Numbered from the stretch's first letter, positions 9,603 to 18,127 are shown. The stretch is 64,000 nucleotides of DNA from an uncultured Clostridia bacterium (GCA_944366945.1 CALVWJ010000002.1:125269-189268), one strand, 5' to 3'. The notes: generated by a model from the letters alone, not told the origin. A program made the numbers and translations.

Positions 9603-10868
9603 TTATTTCTTTTTGAGGCTGCGGAATTTTTCCACATAACCTTCCTTGTTGTTTTGCCGGGCACGGGCAAACGCCATTGCGCCGGGGGGCACATCATGGG
9701 TAATCGTGGAGCCTGCTGCGGTGTAAGCCCCATCGCCTACCGTTACCGGTGCTACAAGGTTCGTCTGGCAGCCAAGGAATACGTTATCCCCCACTGTAGT
9801 GCGGTGCTTGGCATAACCGTCATAGTTTACGAATACGCATCCGCAGCCCACGTTTACGCCGCTTCCAATATCTGCATCTCCAATATAGGAAAGATGCGGG
9901 AGTTTGGTTCCCTGTCCCACATTGGAGTTCTTGACTTCAACAAAATCACCGATCTTGCAGCCATCCGCTATGCGCGTGCCCGGGCGGAGGTTCACAAATG
10001 GCCCAGCTGTAATGCCTGCACCCAGCTCCGCTTGATTTGCAACAACATAAGTAAGCGTGCAGCCATCCCCCACGCGCGTATCGGTGAGCTGGCAGCCACC
10101 TTTAATAACGCATTTTGCGCCGATCTCGGTTTTTCCCGCAAGCACAACATTGGGCCAAAGCACGGTATCCTGGCCAATGAGCACATCCGCGCCAATGGAA
10201 ACCGAAGCCGGATCCAGCATGGTGACGCCATTTTCAAAGTGACGCTGCACGATGGCTGCATTCGCAAGGGATTCGCACAGGCTCAAAGTCCTCCGGTCCA
10301 CTACGGCAGGCATGGATGTTTCCGCTACCATCAGCGCATGCGCTTCCACGCCAAGTGCGCGCATGGCGTTTACCCATTCCTCCAACGGATCCTCCGGCGC
10401 ACACCGCTGGGCAGCCTGCTTTAAAAGCGCCGCCTCACAGCAGTATATGCCGCATGCATGCATCTCTGCCGTATCTTCATCCGCATAGGTGAGCATCGCA
10501 GCCCGGTCGCGTTGAGCGGCCTGCATGACCGCCTCCAAATATGCTTGATCCACAAGCGGCAAGTTGCCGCAAAGCACAAGGACAAGCGCATCCCCCTCCG
10601 GGAGCAGCCCGCATCCTCGCTGCAAGGCGTCCGCTTCGCCGATGGGTTCCGGCTGCACCGCATAGCGGGCGCGTTCGCCCACATGTGCTGCAATTTCTTG
10701 CCCCGGCCTGTCTACAATCACCGGCGGCATTTTTATGCAGCTTTCCATCTCCCCAAGCATCCAATCTATGATCGGCCGGCCTGCCACCGCGTGCAGAGCG
10801 GTTGGCGTTTCAGAATGCATCCGGCTGCCGCGTCCGGCTGCCAGGATTATTGCTGTTTCTGCCTTCAT
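9603..10868 (-). CDS. GlmU homologue with intact acetyltransferase and degenerate uridyltransferase half
   Basis: Standard GlmU first acetylates glucosamine-1-phosphate (C-terminal half) and then transfers UMP to make UDP-GlcNAc (N-terminal half). This 421-residue protein keeps the left-handed beta-helix half: RPGTRIADGCKIGDFVEVKNS, PHLSYIGDA with the catalytic His, and NYDG. The N-terminal half retains LAAGRGSRM, but the lysine of PKVLH is Thr23, the Mg-binding Asp of GDxPL is Asn102, the LGTAHA segment reads IGEADA, the VNxR asparagine is Val, and the GYGRI loop is deleted. I infer an acetyltransferase-only enzyme, with UMP transfer done elsewhere. The start at 10868 has AAAGGAA. It is first gene of the operon. 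Confidence 0.85.
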   Translation of the reverse strand: MKAETAIILAAGRGSRMHSETPTALHAVAGRPIIDWMLGEMESCIKMPPVIVDRPGQEIAAHVGERARYAVQPEPIGEADALQRGCGLLPEGDALVLVLCGNLPLVDQAYLEAVMQAAQRDRAAMLTYADEDTAEMHACGIYCCEAALLKQAAQRCAPEDPLEEWVNAMRALGVEAHALMVAETSMPAVVDRRTLSLCESLANAAIVQRHFENGVTMLDPASVSIGADVLIGQDTVLWPNVVLAGKTEIGAKCVIKGGCQLTDTRVGDGCTLTYVVANQAELGAGITAGPFVNLRPGTRIADGCKIGDFVEVKNSNVGQGTKLPHLSYIGDADIGSGVNVGCGCVFVNYDGYAKHRTTVGDNVFLGCQTNLVAPVTVGDGAYTAAGSTITHDVPPGAMAFARARQNNKEGYVEKFRSLKKK

Positions 10869-10909
10869 GGCATTCCTTTCCCTTTGCTCATGCAAAGCTC
10901 ACATTTTTT

Positions 10910-10939
10910 ATTGTAAGTTTTTCCGCATTCCCCTGTCAA
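10910..10939 (-). promoter_or_regulatory. Promoter of the glmU-murF-ddl-icd operon
   Basis: Minus-strand TTGACA, 18-nt spacer, TACAAT, about 40 bp upstream of the GlmU-like start codon. It is the only strong promoter seen for the six-gene operon. Confidence 0.75.
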
Positions 10940-10984
10940 GGCAAGCGGCGATTGCATACAAGTATATTTCTGTTCGCTTAAGCC

Positions 10985-11458
10985 TCAAGCGTCTTGCTGC
11001 TGTTGCGCAGGCAATTCTGCCGTGCAATGCGGGCACCGCGTTGCTTTTGCATGGATTTCACCAAAGCAGTAAGGGCAAAGGCGCGGCTTCTCTGCGGGAG
11101 CAGGCATATCCTTTCTGCTTTTTTTAGGCAGCGCGCGCAGGCTGTTGATTCCCTTCACCATGAGGAAGATGCACAAAGCCATAATAAGGAAATCCAGCAC
11201 AGCCGTTAGGAAGGATCCATAAGCGAAGCATGCCGCGCCTGCCTCCTTTGCGGCGGCAAGCGAAGGATATTGGCCGCCATCAAACGCGATAAAAAGGTTG
11301 GAAAAATCCAATCCTCCCGTCAGCAGGCTGACCAGCGGCATGAAAAGATCATTTACGGCAGAAGATACAATCTGGCCAAATGCGCCGCCGATCATCACGC
11401 CAACGGCCATATCCACCACATTGCCCTTGAATGCAAATTGTTTAAATTCCTTAAACAC
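10985..11458 (-). CDS. mscL: Large-conductance mechanosensitive channel with C-terminal zinc ribbon
   Basis: Membrane channel that opens under membrane tension and releases solutes on osmotic downshock. The N-terminus (KEFKQFAFKGNVVDMAVGV) and TM1 (IGGAFGQIVSSAVND) are typical, and TM2 lies around 84-103. After the usual end the 157-residue protein adds a zinc ribbon, Cys128-x2-Cys131 and Cys142-x2-Cys145, then a Gln-rich tail. The start is GTG at 11458 behind GAGGGAG. It is a monocistronic gene with its own promoter. Confidence 0.93.
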   Translation of the reverse strand: MFKEFKQFAFKGNVVDMAVGVMIGGAFGQIVSSAVNDLFMPLVSLLTGGLDFSNLFIAFDGGQYPSLAAAKEAGAACFAYGSFLTAVLDFLIMALCIFLMVKGINSLRALPKKSRKDMPAPAEKPRLCPYCFGEIHAKATRCPHCTAELPAQQQQDA

Positions 11459-11487
11459 AGTTCTCCCTCGCTATTTTATTCCATGAT

Positions 11488-11516
11488 ACTATACCACCAT
11501 GCACTGTGCGAAACAA
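11488..11516 (-). promoter_or_regulatory. Promoter of mscL
   Basis: Minus-strand TTGTTT, 17-nt spacer, TATAGT, 30 bp upstream of the GTG start. Confidence 0.6.
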
Positions 11517-11536
11517 GAAATGCACAGAAAGTTCAT

Positions 11537-11565
11537 TTGCTTCCTGCAATGCAAAACGTTATAAT
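11537..11565 (+). promoter_or_regulatory. Promoter of the VanZ-like gene
   Basis: TTGCTT, 17-nt spacer, TATAAT, 37 bp upstream of the TTG start at 11603; divergent from the mscL promoter. Confidence 0.6.
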
Positions 11566-11602
11566 GAATTAAATTGAAAGGTTCCTTTGGGAGGAATTTT
11601 AG

Positions 11603-12973
11603 TTGTTTACATTGGAAACGCTGGTTTTGTTGACCGTACTTGCCATCACCACAGCATGCTTTTTATTTATGCAAAGGCGCCGGGGCGCCTCAAAGCCGCG
11701 GCTTGTATGTACCGCGTTTTTTTTCCTGTCTCTCTTTGGTGCGTATCTGTTAAAGCTTCAGAATACCGCGCCTGCAGTAAATACCCCAATCCCGCTCTAC
11801 AAGCTTTTTTCCATTAACGAATATGGATATAAGGGGATTTTCAACGACTTAATCGCCTATGCGATCCCGTTCCTCGCAGCTGGCTTGTTCCTTGCACCGG
11901 CGTTCCCTTCGTGCGGCCTTTTTGCTGCGTTGCTTGTTGGCGTTGGTGCCTCGCTGCTTTTGAACCTGTACCCCTTGTTTAACGACGCACCGTTTATCGC
12001 AGATGAATATTTGTTTGCCGGCTTCGGCTGCATGGCGGGCTATAGCGTCTATGTGCTGCTGACTGCGCTGTTGAAAAAAACCGGTTTTCCGGAGCGCTTC
12101 AACCTCATTAAGCCCTCAAAGCGGGCGCGCATCGCAGCATTTTTGTATTTGGCAGCATTGTATTTTGGGATTGCGTTTGTGATGATTCTGGATCATGGCG
12201 AAACCTATGCGCCAATTCAATTTTTTGAAAGCGAAACGCCGCTTCCCCAGACGATGGCCTTGAACTGCACGCTCAGCACGGAAACTGCAAAAGCAAGCAT
12301 TTATGGCCCTTCCACTCAATCCGCATACGAACGGGCTTGCGCAATCGCGCTTGCCCTTGGAGTAGATGCTCCATTCACATCAAGCGGCAATGTTTATACT
12401 GCACAAACGGATTCTGCGAGCTTTACAATGACGGAAAGTGGAAGCTGGACCTATGACCTCCTTGCGGAGCCCACGGGAAGCCTTCCTACCGAAGTGGAAG
12501 CGATCAAAGCGGTTTTCGATCTTTTTAACAGCAAAACGCTCCTCACCGTATCGCTTGATACGGTAACGGATGTCGTTTCCCGCCACGATGAAAATGCAGT
12601 GTCAATAGGGTATGATGTCTACCTTTCCACCGCAGTTGAAGGGCATCCCATCATCGGTTCTTCTTCGCTGGTGGTGTCCGTGCGCGCAGGTTCCGTCATT
12701 ACAAAAATCCGCCGCTACGATGGCGATATCCTTCCCATTACGCAAACGCAGATTATCTCGCAACAACGCGCTTATGAAAAAATGGAAAGCGGAGATTGCG
12801 CCTATACGCTTTTCACCCCTGCGGTTTCAGCCACCATCAATAATTGTTATCTTTCCTATATGGCAAATAGCTCACAAGGCTATTACCTTCCAGTTTGGGT
12901 TTTCTCATGCACTGCCACTCTTGAGGATGGTACACGCTCTGCCTTCGATGTTTATGTGGAAGCAATGCGCTAA
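11603..12973 (+). CDS. VanZ-like membrane protein with extracytoplasmic C-terminal domain
   Basis: A 456-residue protein of unknown function. About six hydrophobic segments occupy the first ~195 residues (approx. 4-26, 36-52, 80-105, 107-122, 138-165, 176-193), in an arrangement resembling the VanZ fold. The remaining ~260 residues are soluble and probably outside the membrane. They end in a beta-rich part with PVWVFS and a final strand pattern reminiscent of YycI/PepSY-type domains. The start is TTG at 11603 after GGGAGGAA. It is a single gene with its own promoter. Both domain assignments are by pattern only. Confidence 0.7.
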   Translation: MFTLETLVLLTVLAITTACFLFMQRRRGASKPRLVCTAFFFLSLFGAYLLKLQNTAPAVNTPIPLYKLFSINEYGYKGIFNDLIAYAIPFLAAGLFLAPAFPSCGLFAALLVGVGASLLLNLYPLFNDAPFIADEYLFAGFGCMAGYSVYVLLTALLKKTGFPERFNLIKPSKRARIAAFLYLAALYFGIAFVMILDHGETYAPIQFFESETPLPQTMALNCTLSTETAKASIYGPSTQSAYERACAIALALGVDAPFTSSGNVYTAQTDSASFTMTESGSWTYDLLAEPTGSLPTEVEAIKAVFDLFNSKTLLTVSLDTVTDVVSRHDENAVSIGYDVYLSTAVEGHPIIGSSSLVVSVRAGSVITKIRRYDGDILPITQTQIISQQRAYEKMESGDCAYTLFTPAVSATINNCYLSYMANSSQGYYLPVWVFSCTATLEDGTRSAFDVYVEAMR

Positions 12974-13420
12974 ACTAATAACCGCTTCAGCTTAAATACT
13001 ACCCTGCCAGCAGATCCCTTTCCCTATTGTATACGCTTTGTGATTGGATATAGTATTGCCCTGTCAGCCTTCGTTTTACATCTTACATCGATCAATATTG
13101 ATCTTTTATCTGATAGCTTAGTTTGCCCCATTAATCAAAACCTAAGCCTTATATTTCGTGCTTTTTCTTTGCATTTCGCCCTGCAAGCGTTGCGCTATAA
13201 ATGCAAACATTGTTAATTGTGCGGACAACGTATAGAAAACTGCCGTAGTACCAGGCAGTTTGTTCCATGATGGAAGCGGATATTTTAAATTTGCAAATAT
13301 CCATTCAAAACGCATTTGGTTTCATGGAATTCGATACGCGCCCTATTATTTCGGATTCTGCTTTTGCTAGGCTGATAGAGACACAACCATACCCACATGG
13401 GAGACGTTTTCTAAGCCTAT
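12974..13420. other. AT-rich intergenic region with one hairpin
   Basis: About 450 bp without a credible reading frame on either strand. The only structure seen is an inverted repeat at 13236-13262 (AAACTGCC / GGCAGTTT, 9-nt loop), flanked by short T runs on both strands, which could be a weak bidirectional terminator. Base composition is more AT-rich than the neighbouring genes. Confidence 0.5.
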
Positions 13421-13458
13421 AAAAAGTCGGAATCCAAACGATTAGTTTGGATTCCGAC
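13421..13458 (-). terminator. Terminator of tRNA-Arg(CCG)
   Basis: A perfect 14-bp stem (GTCGGAATCCAAAC / GTTTGGATTCCGAC, 5-nt loop) followed on the minus strand by TTTTT. It starts 12 bp beyond the tRNA 3' end. Confidence 0.9.
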
Positions 13459-13469
13459 CCTTGTTCAAT

Positions 13470-13546
13470 TGGCGTACCCAAAAGGATTCGAACCTTCGGC
13501 CTTCAGAGTCGGAGTCTGACGCTCTATCCAGCTGAGCTATGGGTAC
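13470..13546 (-). tRNA. tRNA-Arg (anticodon CCG)
   Basis: A 77-nt cloverleaf with a 7-bp acceptor stem GTACCCA/TGGGTAC, D arm GCTCAGCTGGATAGAGC, anticodon loop CTCCGAC (anticodon CCG, decoding CGG), T arm with GGTTCGAATC, and an encoded CCA. It has its own promoter and terminator. Confidence 0.95.
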
Positions 13547-13611
13547 ACTATATTCTTTTTGGTTTTGCTGATCAGTTACAACACATGTTCAACTGCACCA
13601 TAACCTAAATT

Positions 13612-13639
13612 ATTATAGCACATCCATTGGGAGATGCAA
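13612..13639 (-). promoter_or_regulatory. Promoter of tRNA-Arg(CCG)
   Basis: Minus-strand TTGCAT, 16-nt spacer ending in TGC, TATAAT. It starts just beyond the radA stop codon. Confidence 0.6.
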
Positions 13640-13649
13640 GGCCTTTCGC

Positions 13650-14996
13650 TCATTTTCCCGATTTCGTTAAAAGGCGAACGGCATCTGCAAGCGTTGCAAC
13701 CGGAAAGTATGCTACGCCATCCAAACGCGGGAGCTTGCCGCCTTTGGGGACAATGAGGTTTGTATATCCTAGGCGCACGCACTCGCTGATGCGTTTATCC
13801 AGCCTGCTCACAGAGCGCACTTCACCGGTGAGCGCAATCTCGCCAATGCATGCGGTCCCTCCAGGAAGCGCCACTTCGAGCAAAGCGGATGCAATGCACA
13901 TTGCAGCTGCAAGATCGCTTGCCCGCTCTTCCAGCCGGATGCCACCTACTACATTGGCATAAACATCCTGGTTTGAAAGCGAAAGAAACGCTTTCTTTTC
14001 CAGCACGGCGAGCAGCAGGATCAAGCGGTTTCCATCCATGCCGGCCGCCATGCGGCGCGGATTGTTAAATGCCGAAGGCGAAATAAGCGCCTGGATTTCC
14101 ACAAGCATGGGCCGTGTGCCTTCCATCGCGCAGGTTACAGCGCACCCGGGCGCCTGCGTGCCAGAGAGGAAGATGCAGGAAGGATCCGTGATCTCCGCCA
14201 TGCCGGTATCGCGCATCTCAAATACGCCGATCTCGTCCGTAGAGCCGAACCGGTTTTTCACAGCACGCAGCAGGCGGAACGCATCATGCCGGTCGCCTTC
14301 AAAATACAGCACCGTATCCACCATATGCTCCAGCACCCGCGGGCCAGCCAGCGCGCCTTCTTTTGTTACATGGCCCACGATAAATACGGCGCAGGAAAGC
14401 CCTTTTGCGATGTGCGTAAAAAGCGTGGTAGCCTCGCGCACCTGCGTGACTGATCCCGGGGCACTGGCGATTTCCTGCGAAGTCATGGTTTGAATCGAAT
14501 CAATCATAAGGAAAGCGGGGTGCGTTCGGGAAACTTCCGCTTCAATCACCGCAAGGTCGGTTTCCGCAAGGATTAGCATCTCCCCTGTTACGCCGAGGCG
14601 TTCTGCGCGCAGTTTTAGCTGTGCCGCGGACTCTTCACCTGTAACATAAAGCACGGTCCCCCGTTGCGCGAGGTGGGCGGCAGTCTGCATCAGAAGCGTC
14701 GATTTTCCAATGCCGGGATCGCCTCCCAGCAGCACCGTGGATCCCGCGACCACGCCGCCGCCCAGCACGCGATCCAGCTCTGCCATGCCGGTGGAAATGC
14801 GGCGGGCGCCTTCTGCTTCCACCTGCGAAAGTGGCAATGCACGCGAGGACGCAGAGATGCGCCGGGCTAAGGCAGGGGCTGGCTCCGCTTCAACCATGGT
14901 ATTCCAGCTGTTGCAATTGGGGCAGCGCCCCATCCATTTGCCGCTTTCATAGCCGCATTCCCCGCAGATATACACGGTTTTCGGTCCTTTTGCCAC
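13650..14996 (-). CDS. radA: DNA repair protein RadA/Sms
   Basis: RecA-like ATPase that helps branch migration and processing of recombination intermediates. All family features are present in 448 residues: an N-terminal zinc finger (Cys11-x2-Cys14, Cys25-x2-Cys28), Walker A GDPGIGKST at 92-100, the RadA-specific KNRFG at 247-251, and a C-terminal Lon-like domain (LPGGTACIGEIALTGEVR). The start is GTG at 14996, directly behind AAAGGAGG. It follows the membrane-anchored gene at 15052-16251 with a GC-rich hairpin between them. Confidence 0.97.
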   Translation of the reverse strand: MAKGPKTVYICGECGYESGKWMGRCPNCNSWNTMVEAEPAPALARRISASSRALPLSQVEAEGARRISTGMAELDRVLGGGVVAGSTVLLGGDPGIGKSTLLMQTAAHLAQRGTVLYVTGEESAAQLKLRAERLGVTGEMLILAETDLAVIEAEVSRTHPAFLMIDSIQTMTSQEIASAPGSVTQVREATTLFTHIAKGLSCAVFIVGHVTKEGALAGPRVLEHMVDTVLYFEGDRHDAFRLLRAVKNRFGSTDEIGVFEMRDTGMAEITDPSCIFLSGTQAPGCAVTCAMEGTRPMLVEIQALISPSAFNNPRRMAAGMDGNRLILLLAVLEKKAFLSLSNQDVYANVVGGIRLEERASDLAAAMCIASALLEVALPGGTACIGEIALTGEVRSVSRLDKRISECVRLGYTNLIVPKGGKLPRLDGVAYFPVATLADAVRLLTKSGK

Positions 14997-15014
14997 GGGT
15001 TCCTCCTTTCATGC

Positions 15015-15040
15015 AAAGGGGCCGGCAATCCGGCCGGCCC
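15015..15040 (-). terminator. GC-rich hairpin between two cistrons, possible attenuator
   Basis: An 8-bp GGGCCGGC/GCCGGCCC stem with a 6-nt loop followed on the minus strand by CTTT. It lies between the stop of the upstream membrane-protein gene and the radA ribosome-binding site, so it may reduce read-through into radA. The T tract is short. Confidence 0.45.
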
Positions 15041-15051
15041 GCCTACGATCC

Positions 15052-16251
15052 TTATGGGATGGCGGCGAATTTCATGATATCGCGCGCACGCGTTGTCACG
15101 TCCATCCAGATGACCTTATCATCCGAAACGCCAAGGAATTGCGCCATTTCTTGATCGGAAGATATCAGATACGAGCGTCCATTGTCAAACATATATACCC
15201 AAATGGCTTCATCCTTTGAATAGGCCACAAAATGGCTCCCAAGGCCAAACTCCACTACACCCTCTGCGATCTTGACGGGTTCGCCTCCGTCTTTGGAATA
15301 ATACAGCCCGCAATCCGGCGCATGATGGCTATCCAGCCAAACGGAATAGGTGCCATCGCACTCCGGATCATGCACATATGTCCCCGGAGAATAGGCGCGC
15401 ACCGTGGAAGAAGATAAACGGATGGAATAGATCACGCTCGTATCCGCCCCCGTACCTGTTGCGTTCTCCGCATCGGCCCAGCAAAGGAGGCCATCCCGCA
15501 GGGAAGGGAGACTTTGGCCATACACGGAATTGCTGAACATGTTGAGGGTGGTTGTTTCCAGGGTGTTGAGATCGCACACAAAAAGCTTGTCCATCCGCGT
15601 TCCTGTGCGCTCAATCCAGGCGACATAGTCCCCATCGAGCATTGGCTCCGGCTGCCCGGTATACACCTCTTTGATGATTACGGGATCCGCATTGGGGTCG
15701 GTTAAATCATACGCCATTAAAAATCCGCCCCCATCGAGCTTCGCATCCAGGTAAATCAGCCATTCGCTGTTAAACTTGGGGAACATGAAATGCGCATTTT
15801 GCAGCGTTATGGGTACCTGCTCCGCCGTGCGCGTTTCCGGATAATAAAAGTACAGGTCCTGCATCACAGCATAGGAATCCACGAGCTTCCCCGCAGAAAA
15901 CACCATTACGCCATCATAAAAATATGGGTCGCCAAACCATTTATAATCGCCCGAGTTGGAGAACACAACTTCGTTTTGCGCCTCCGCCGCGTTAAAAGAG
16001 GACATAGGATGCGGCGTTGGGGTAGGCGCCAGGGTTGGACTTGGCGTAGGTGTAGGCATAAATGGCGCACGATAATCCACGCCGACAAGCGGAAGGAGCT
16101 GCGGCAATGCAACGTATACGATTAAAGCGATTACGGCAATTATCCCAAGCACCGTCCCCGAAAGCGCAAGGATGGGCCCCCAGTTGCTCGCGCGCAGGCT
16201 CGAGCGGCGGCGTTTGATTCTGCGCCGATTGCGCCGGCTGTAACGCTTCAT
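15052..16251 (-). CDS. Membrane-anchored protein with probable beta-propeller ectodomain
   Basis: A 399-residue protein of unknown function. It begins with a very basic cytoplasmic stretch (RRNRRRIKRRRSS), one membrane segment (about 30-55), a Pro/Thr linker (PTPTPSPTLAPTPTP), and a ~310-residue extracellular part. That part contains repeated strand motifs such as YYPETR, WLIYLDA, YVAWIERTG, YSVWLDS and FVAYSKD, typical of TolB- or WD-like propellers. The start at 16251 is chosen because the promoter -10 at 16283-16288 lies downstream of the longer reading frame's start. It is probably co-transcribed with radA. Confidence 0.75.
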   Translation of the reverse strand: MKRYSRRNRRRIKRRRSSLRASNWGPILALSGTVLGIIAVIALIVYVALPQLLPLVGVDYRAPFMPTPTPSPTLAPTPTPHPMSSFNAAEAQNEVVFSNSGDYKWFGDPYFYDGVMVFSAGKLVDSYAVMQDLYFYYPETRTAEQVPITLQNAHFMFPKFNSEWLIYLDAKLDGGGFLMAYDLTDPNADPVIIKEVYTGQPEPMLDGDYVAWIERTGTRMDKLFVCDLNTLETTTLNMFSNSVYGQSLPSLRDGLLCWADAENATGTGADTSVIYSIRLSSSTVRAYSPGTYVHDPECDGTYSVWLDSHHAPDCGLYYSKDGGEPVKIAEGVVEFGLGSHFVAYSKDEAIWVYMFDNGRSYLISSDQEMAQFLGVSDDKVIWMDVTTRARDIMKFAAIP

Positions 16252-16282
16252 GTCAAATTTCCCCGAATTTAGAATTGTATTC

Positions 16283-16312
16283 ATTATAGCATAGCCCGCG
16301 CGCAACATTCAA
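16283..16312 (-). promoter_or_regulatory. Promoter of the membrane-anchored propeller gene
   Basis: Minus-strand TTGAAT, 18-nt spacer ending in TGC, TATAAT. It fixes the start of the downstream gene at 16251. Confidence 0.65.
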
Positions 16313-16364
16313 TGCGAGCAAATGTGAATAATCTTTTCTTATATAGCATGTGCGTGGCTGCGCA

Positions 16365-16373
16365 TGCTATAAT
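16365..16373 (+). promoter_or_regulatory. Extended -10 abutting the lipoprotein start codon
   Basis: TGC followed by TATAAT (16368-16373). The next start codon, ATG at 16380, lies 6 bp after the -10, where transcription should begin. No Shine-Dalgarno sequence lies in between, so the mRNA may be leaderless. Confidence 0.55.
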
Positions 16374-16379
16374 TTTTGT

Positions 16380-17321
16380 ATGAAAAAACAGGTAAACCAC
16401 ATTCTTTTGCTCGTTCTATGCTTGGCGTTTGGAGTCACGCTGCTTTCGAGCTGCGCGCAGGATAGCTCCCCACAGGTGCTCGACCTTTCGCCTTCCCCTA
16501 CCCTGCTGCCAAGTGCAGCGCCGCTTCCTTCCGCTCCGCAGGCTGCAACCGCATTGCACCTTTGGCTCATCAATACCGGAGAAAGCGATGCGCTGCTGTT
16601 CCAGACCGATTCGGGTTCATTTATGATCGATACCGGGCTCAAAGGGCGGTTTGATGCGGTGGAAGAAACCCTTTCGCGCGCCGGGATTGCATCGCTTGAT
16701 GCCGTCATTTTAACCCATGGACACAAGGACCATATTGGCGGGCTGAAAAAGCTTCTCAAGCGCTGCACGGTTGGGACGATTTATACCGCCGCGATAGACG
16801 ATGAAACGTACTCCGATTCCGAGCTGGAAACCATCCATGAATCCGGCGCGGAGCATGTGCTGCTCCAAAAAGGTGATGTTTTCACGCTGTGCGGCATTTC
16901 CTTTTCCGTTCTTTCGCCGGAGCGCAAATATATTGAAGACCTTGGCGAGGACGATAACAATAACTCCCTTGTGCTGCGTGCAGAAGCAGCGGGCTGCTCG
17001 CTTCTTTTGATGGGCGATGCAACGGAAACCATTGAGCAGATCCTGCTGCGCGAAGGGGTTTCCCTTGCTGCGGATCTTCTCAAGGCCGGGCATCATGGCA
17101 AAGACGACGCTTCAAGCGCCGCTTTCCTTGCAGCGGTCTCCCCGCGCATCGCGCTTCTTACGGGCAGCCACAGCGATGGCGACACCTCACCATCCGAGGC
17201 GGTGCTTGCGCGTTTTGCTGCGCTTGGCACAACGGTGTACACCAACGACACGGAATTGCTCGCCCTTGAGCTTATCATAAGCGCCCCCGATTCGATCGAA
17301 GCAGTTGAACATGCATGGTAA
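16380..17321 (+). CDS. Lipoprotein metallo-beta-lactamase-fold hydrolase (ComEC C-domain-like)
   Basis: A 313-residue exported lipoprotein. The signal peptide MKKQVNHILLLVLCLAFG ends in the lipobox LLSSC, then a Pro/Ser-rich linker and an MBL domain from about residue 58. The motifs THGHKDH (HxHxDH), MGDATE and GHHGKDD match the stand-alone ComEC-type competence hydrolases that act on DNA or other phosphodiesters outside the membrane. The start is placed at the signal peptide ATG; it lacks a Shine-Dalgarno site and lies where transcription probably begins. Confidence 0.85.
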   Translation: MKKQVNHILLLVLCLAFGVTLLSSCAQDSSPQVLDLSPSPTLLPSAAPLPSAPQAATALHLWLINTGESDALLFQTDSGSFMIDTGLKGRFDAVEETLSRAGIASLDAVILTHGHKDHIGGLKKLLKRCTVGTIYTAAIDDETYSDSELETIHESGAEHVLLQKGDVFTLCGISFSVLSPERKYIEDLGEDDNNNSLVLRAEAAGCSLLLMGDATETIEQILLREGVSLAADLLKAGHHGKDDASSAAFLAAVSPRIALLTGSHSDGDTSPSEAVLARFAALGTTVYTNDTELLALELIISAPDSIEAVEHAW

Positions 17322-17327
17322 AAAAAG

Positions 17328-17357
17328 TTGAATCCTGCCGGTGCGCTATGCTATGAT
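17328..17357 (+). promoter_or_regulatory. Promoter of the DUF554 gene
   Basis: TTGAAT, 18-nt spacer ending in TGC, TATGAT, the same layout as the promoter at 16283-16312. Confidence 0.55.
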
Positions 17358-17427
17358 GATAGCGTTTTGACGGGTATGCCACGGCATTCCCTGTTTGTTC
17401 AACTTGTTTTTGAAAGGTATTGCTTCG

Positions 17428-18108
17428 ATGATTGCAACGATTGTAAACACCGCCGCAGTGGTCGCAGGCGGGCTGATCGGCCTTTTGGCAAAGAAAGGAT
17501 TGCCGGAGCGGATCTCAAAAGGCATCATGGCCGCCATTGGCCTCATGCTGATCTGTTCCGGCGTAAAAGGATATTTTGACGGCCAAAGCTCGATTATCGC
17601 AGTGCTCTCCCTCGCGCTTGGCACAGGCCTGGGCGAACTGCTCCGCCTCGAAGAACGACTCAACCACCTGGGGGAACGCATCGGCGCGCGGGTATCCCGT
17701 TCTGGCGGTTCCCGCATCGGGGAAGGGCTCGTTACGGCAACGTTGCTTTTCTGCGTTGGCGCTATGGCCGTGCTCGGCTCCCTGCAAAGCGGCCTTGCAG
17801 GGGATCATACCACGCTTTATACCAAATCGCTGATGGACTTTATCTCGGCAATCCTGCTTGCTTCCACCTATGGCATCGGCGTTGTGCTTTCGGCAATCGG
17901 CGTGCTGCTTTATCAAGGTGCGATTACGCTGCTTTCCGGTCTGCTTGCCCCGGTGATGACAGAGGCTGCCATTGCAGAGCTTTCTGCAGTGGGTTCCATC
18001 GTGTTGGTCGGCCTTGGCTTGAATTTAACCGGCGTCGCCAAACTGCGCGTAATGAATATGGTGCCTTCTATTTTCATCGCCATTGTGCTTGCGCAGATCA
18101 TGCATTAA
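17428..18108 (+). CDS. DUF554 family membrane protein
   Basis: A 226-residue integral membrane protein of the DUF554 (YdfK-like) family. The N-terminus MIATIVNTAAVVAGGLIG, a basic loop after TM1, the GTGLGELL segment and the repeated glycine-rich helices near the C-terminus match the family, which has about seven membrane segments and no established function. The ATG at 17428 has GAAAGG about 10 nt upstream. Confidence 0.85.
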   Translation: MIATIVNTAAVVAGGLIGLLAKKGLPERISKGIMAAIGLMLICSGVKGYFDGQSSIIAVLSLALGTGLGELLRLEERLNHLGERIGARVSRSGGSRIGEGLVTATLLFCVGAMAVLGSLQSGLAGDHTTLYTKSLMDFISAILLASTYGIGVVLSAIGVLLYQGAITLLSGLLAPVMTEAAIAELSAVGSIVLVGLGLNLTGVAKLRVMNMVPSIFIAIVLAQIMH

Positions 18109-18127
18109 GCGAAAGTATGCGCCACTT

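Noticed and set aside
9126..10424. 432-codon plus-strand open frame
   Set aside because: Antisense to the hydrolase and GlmU-like genes; no ribosome-binding site or protein family resemblance.
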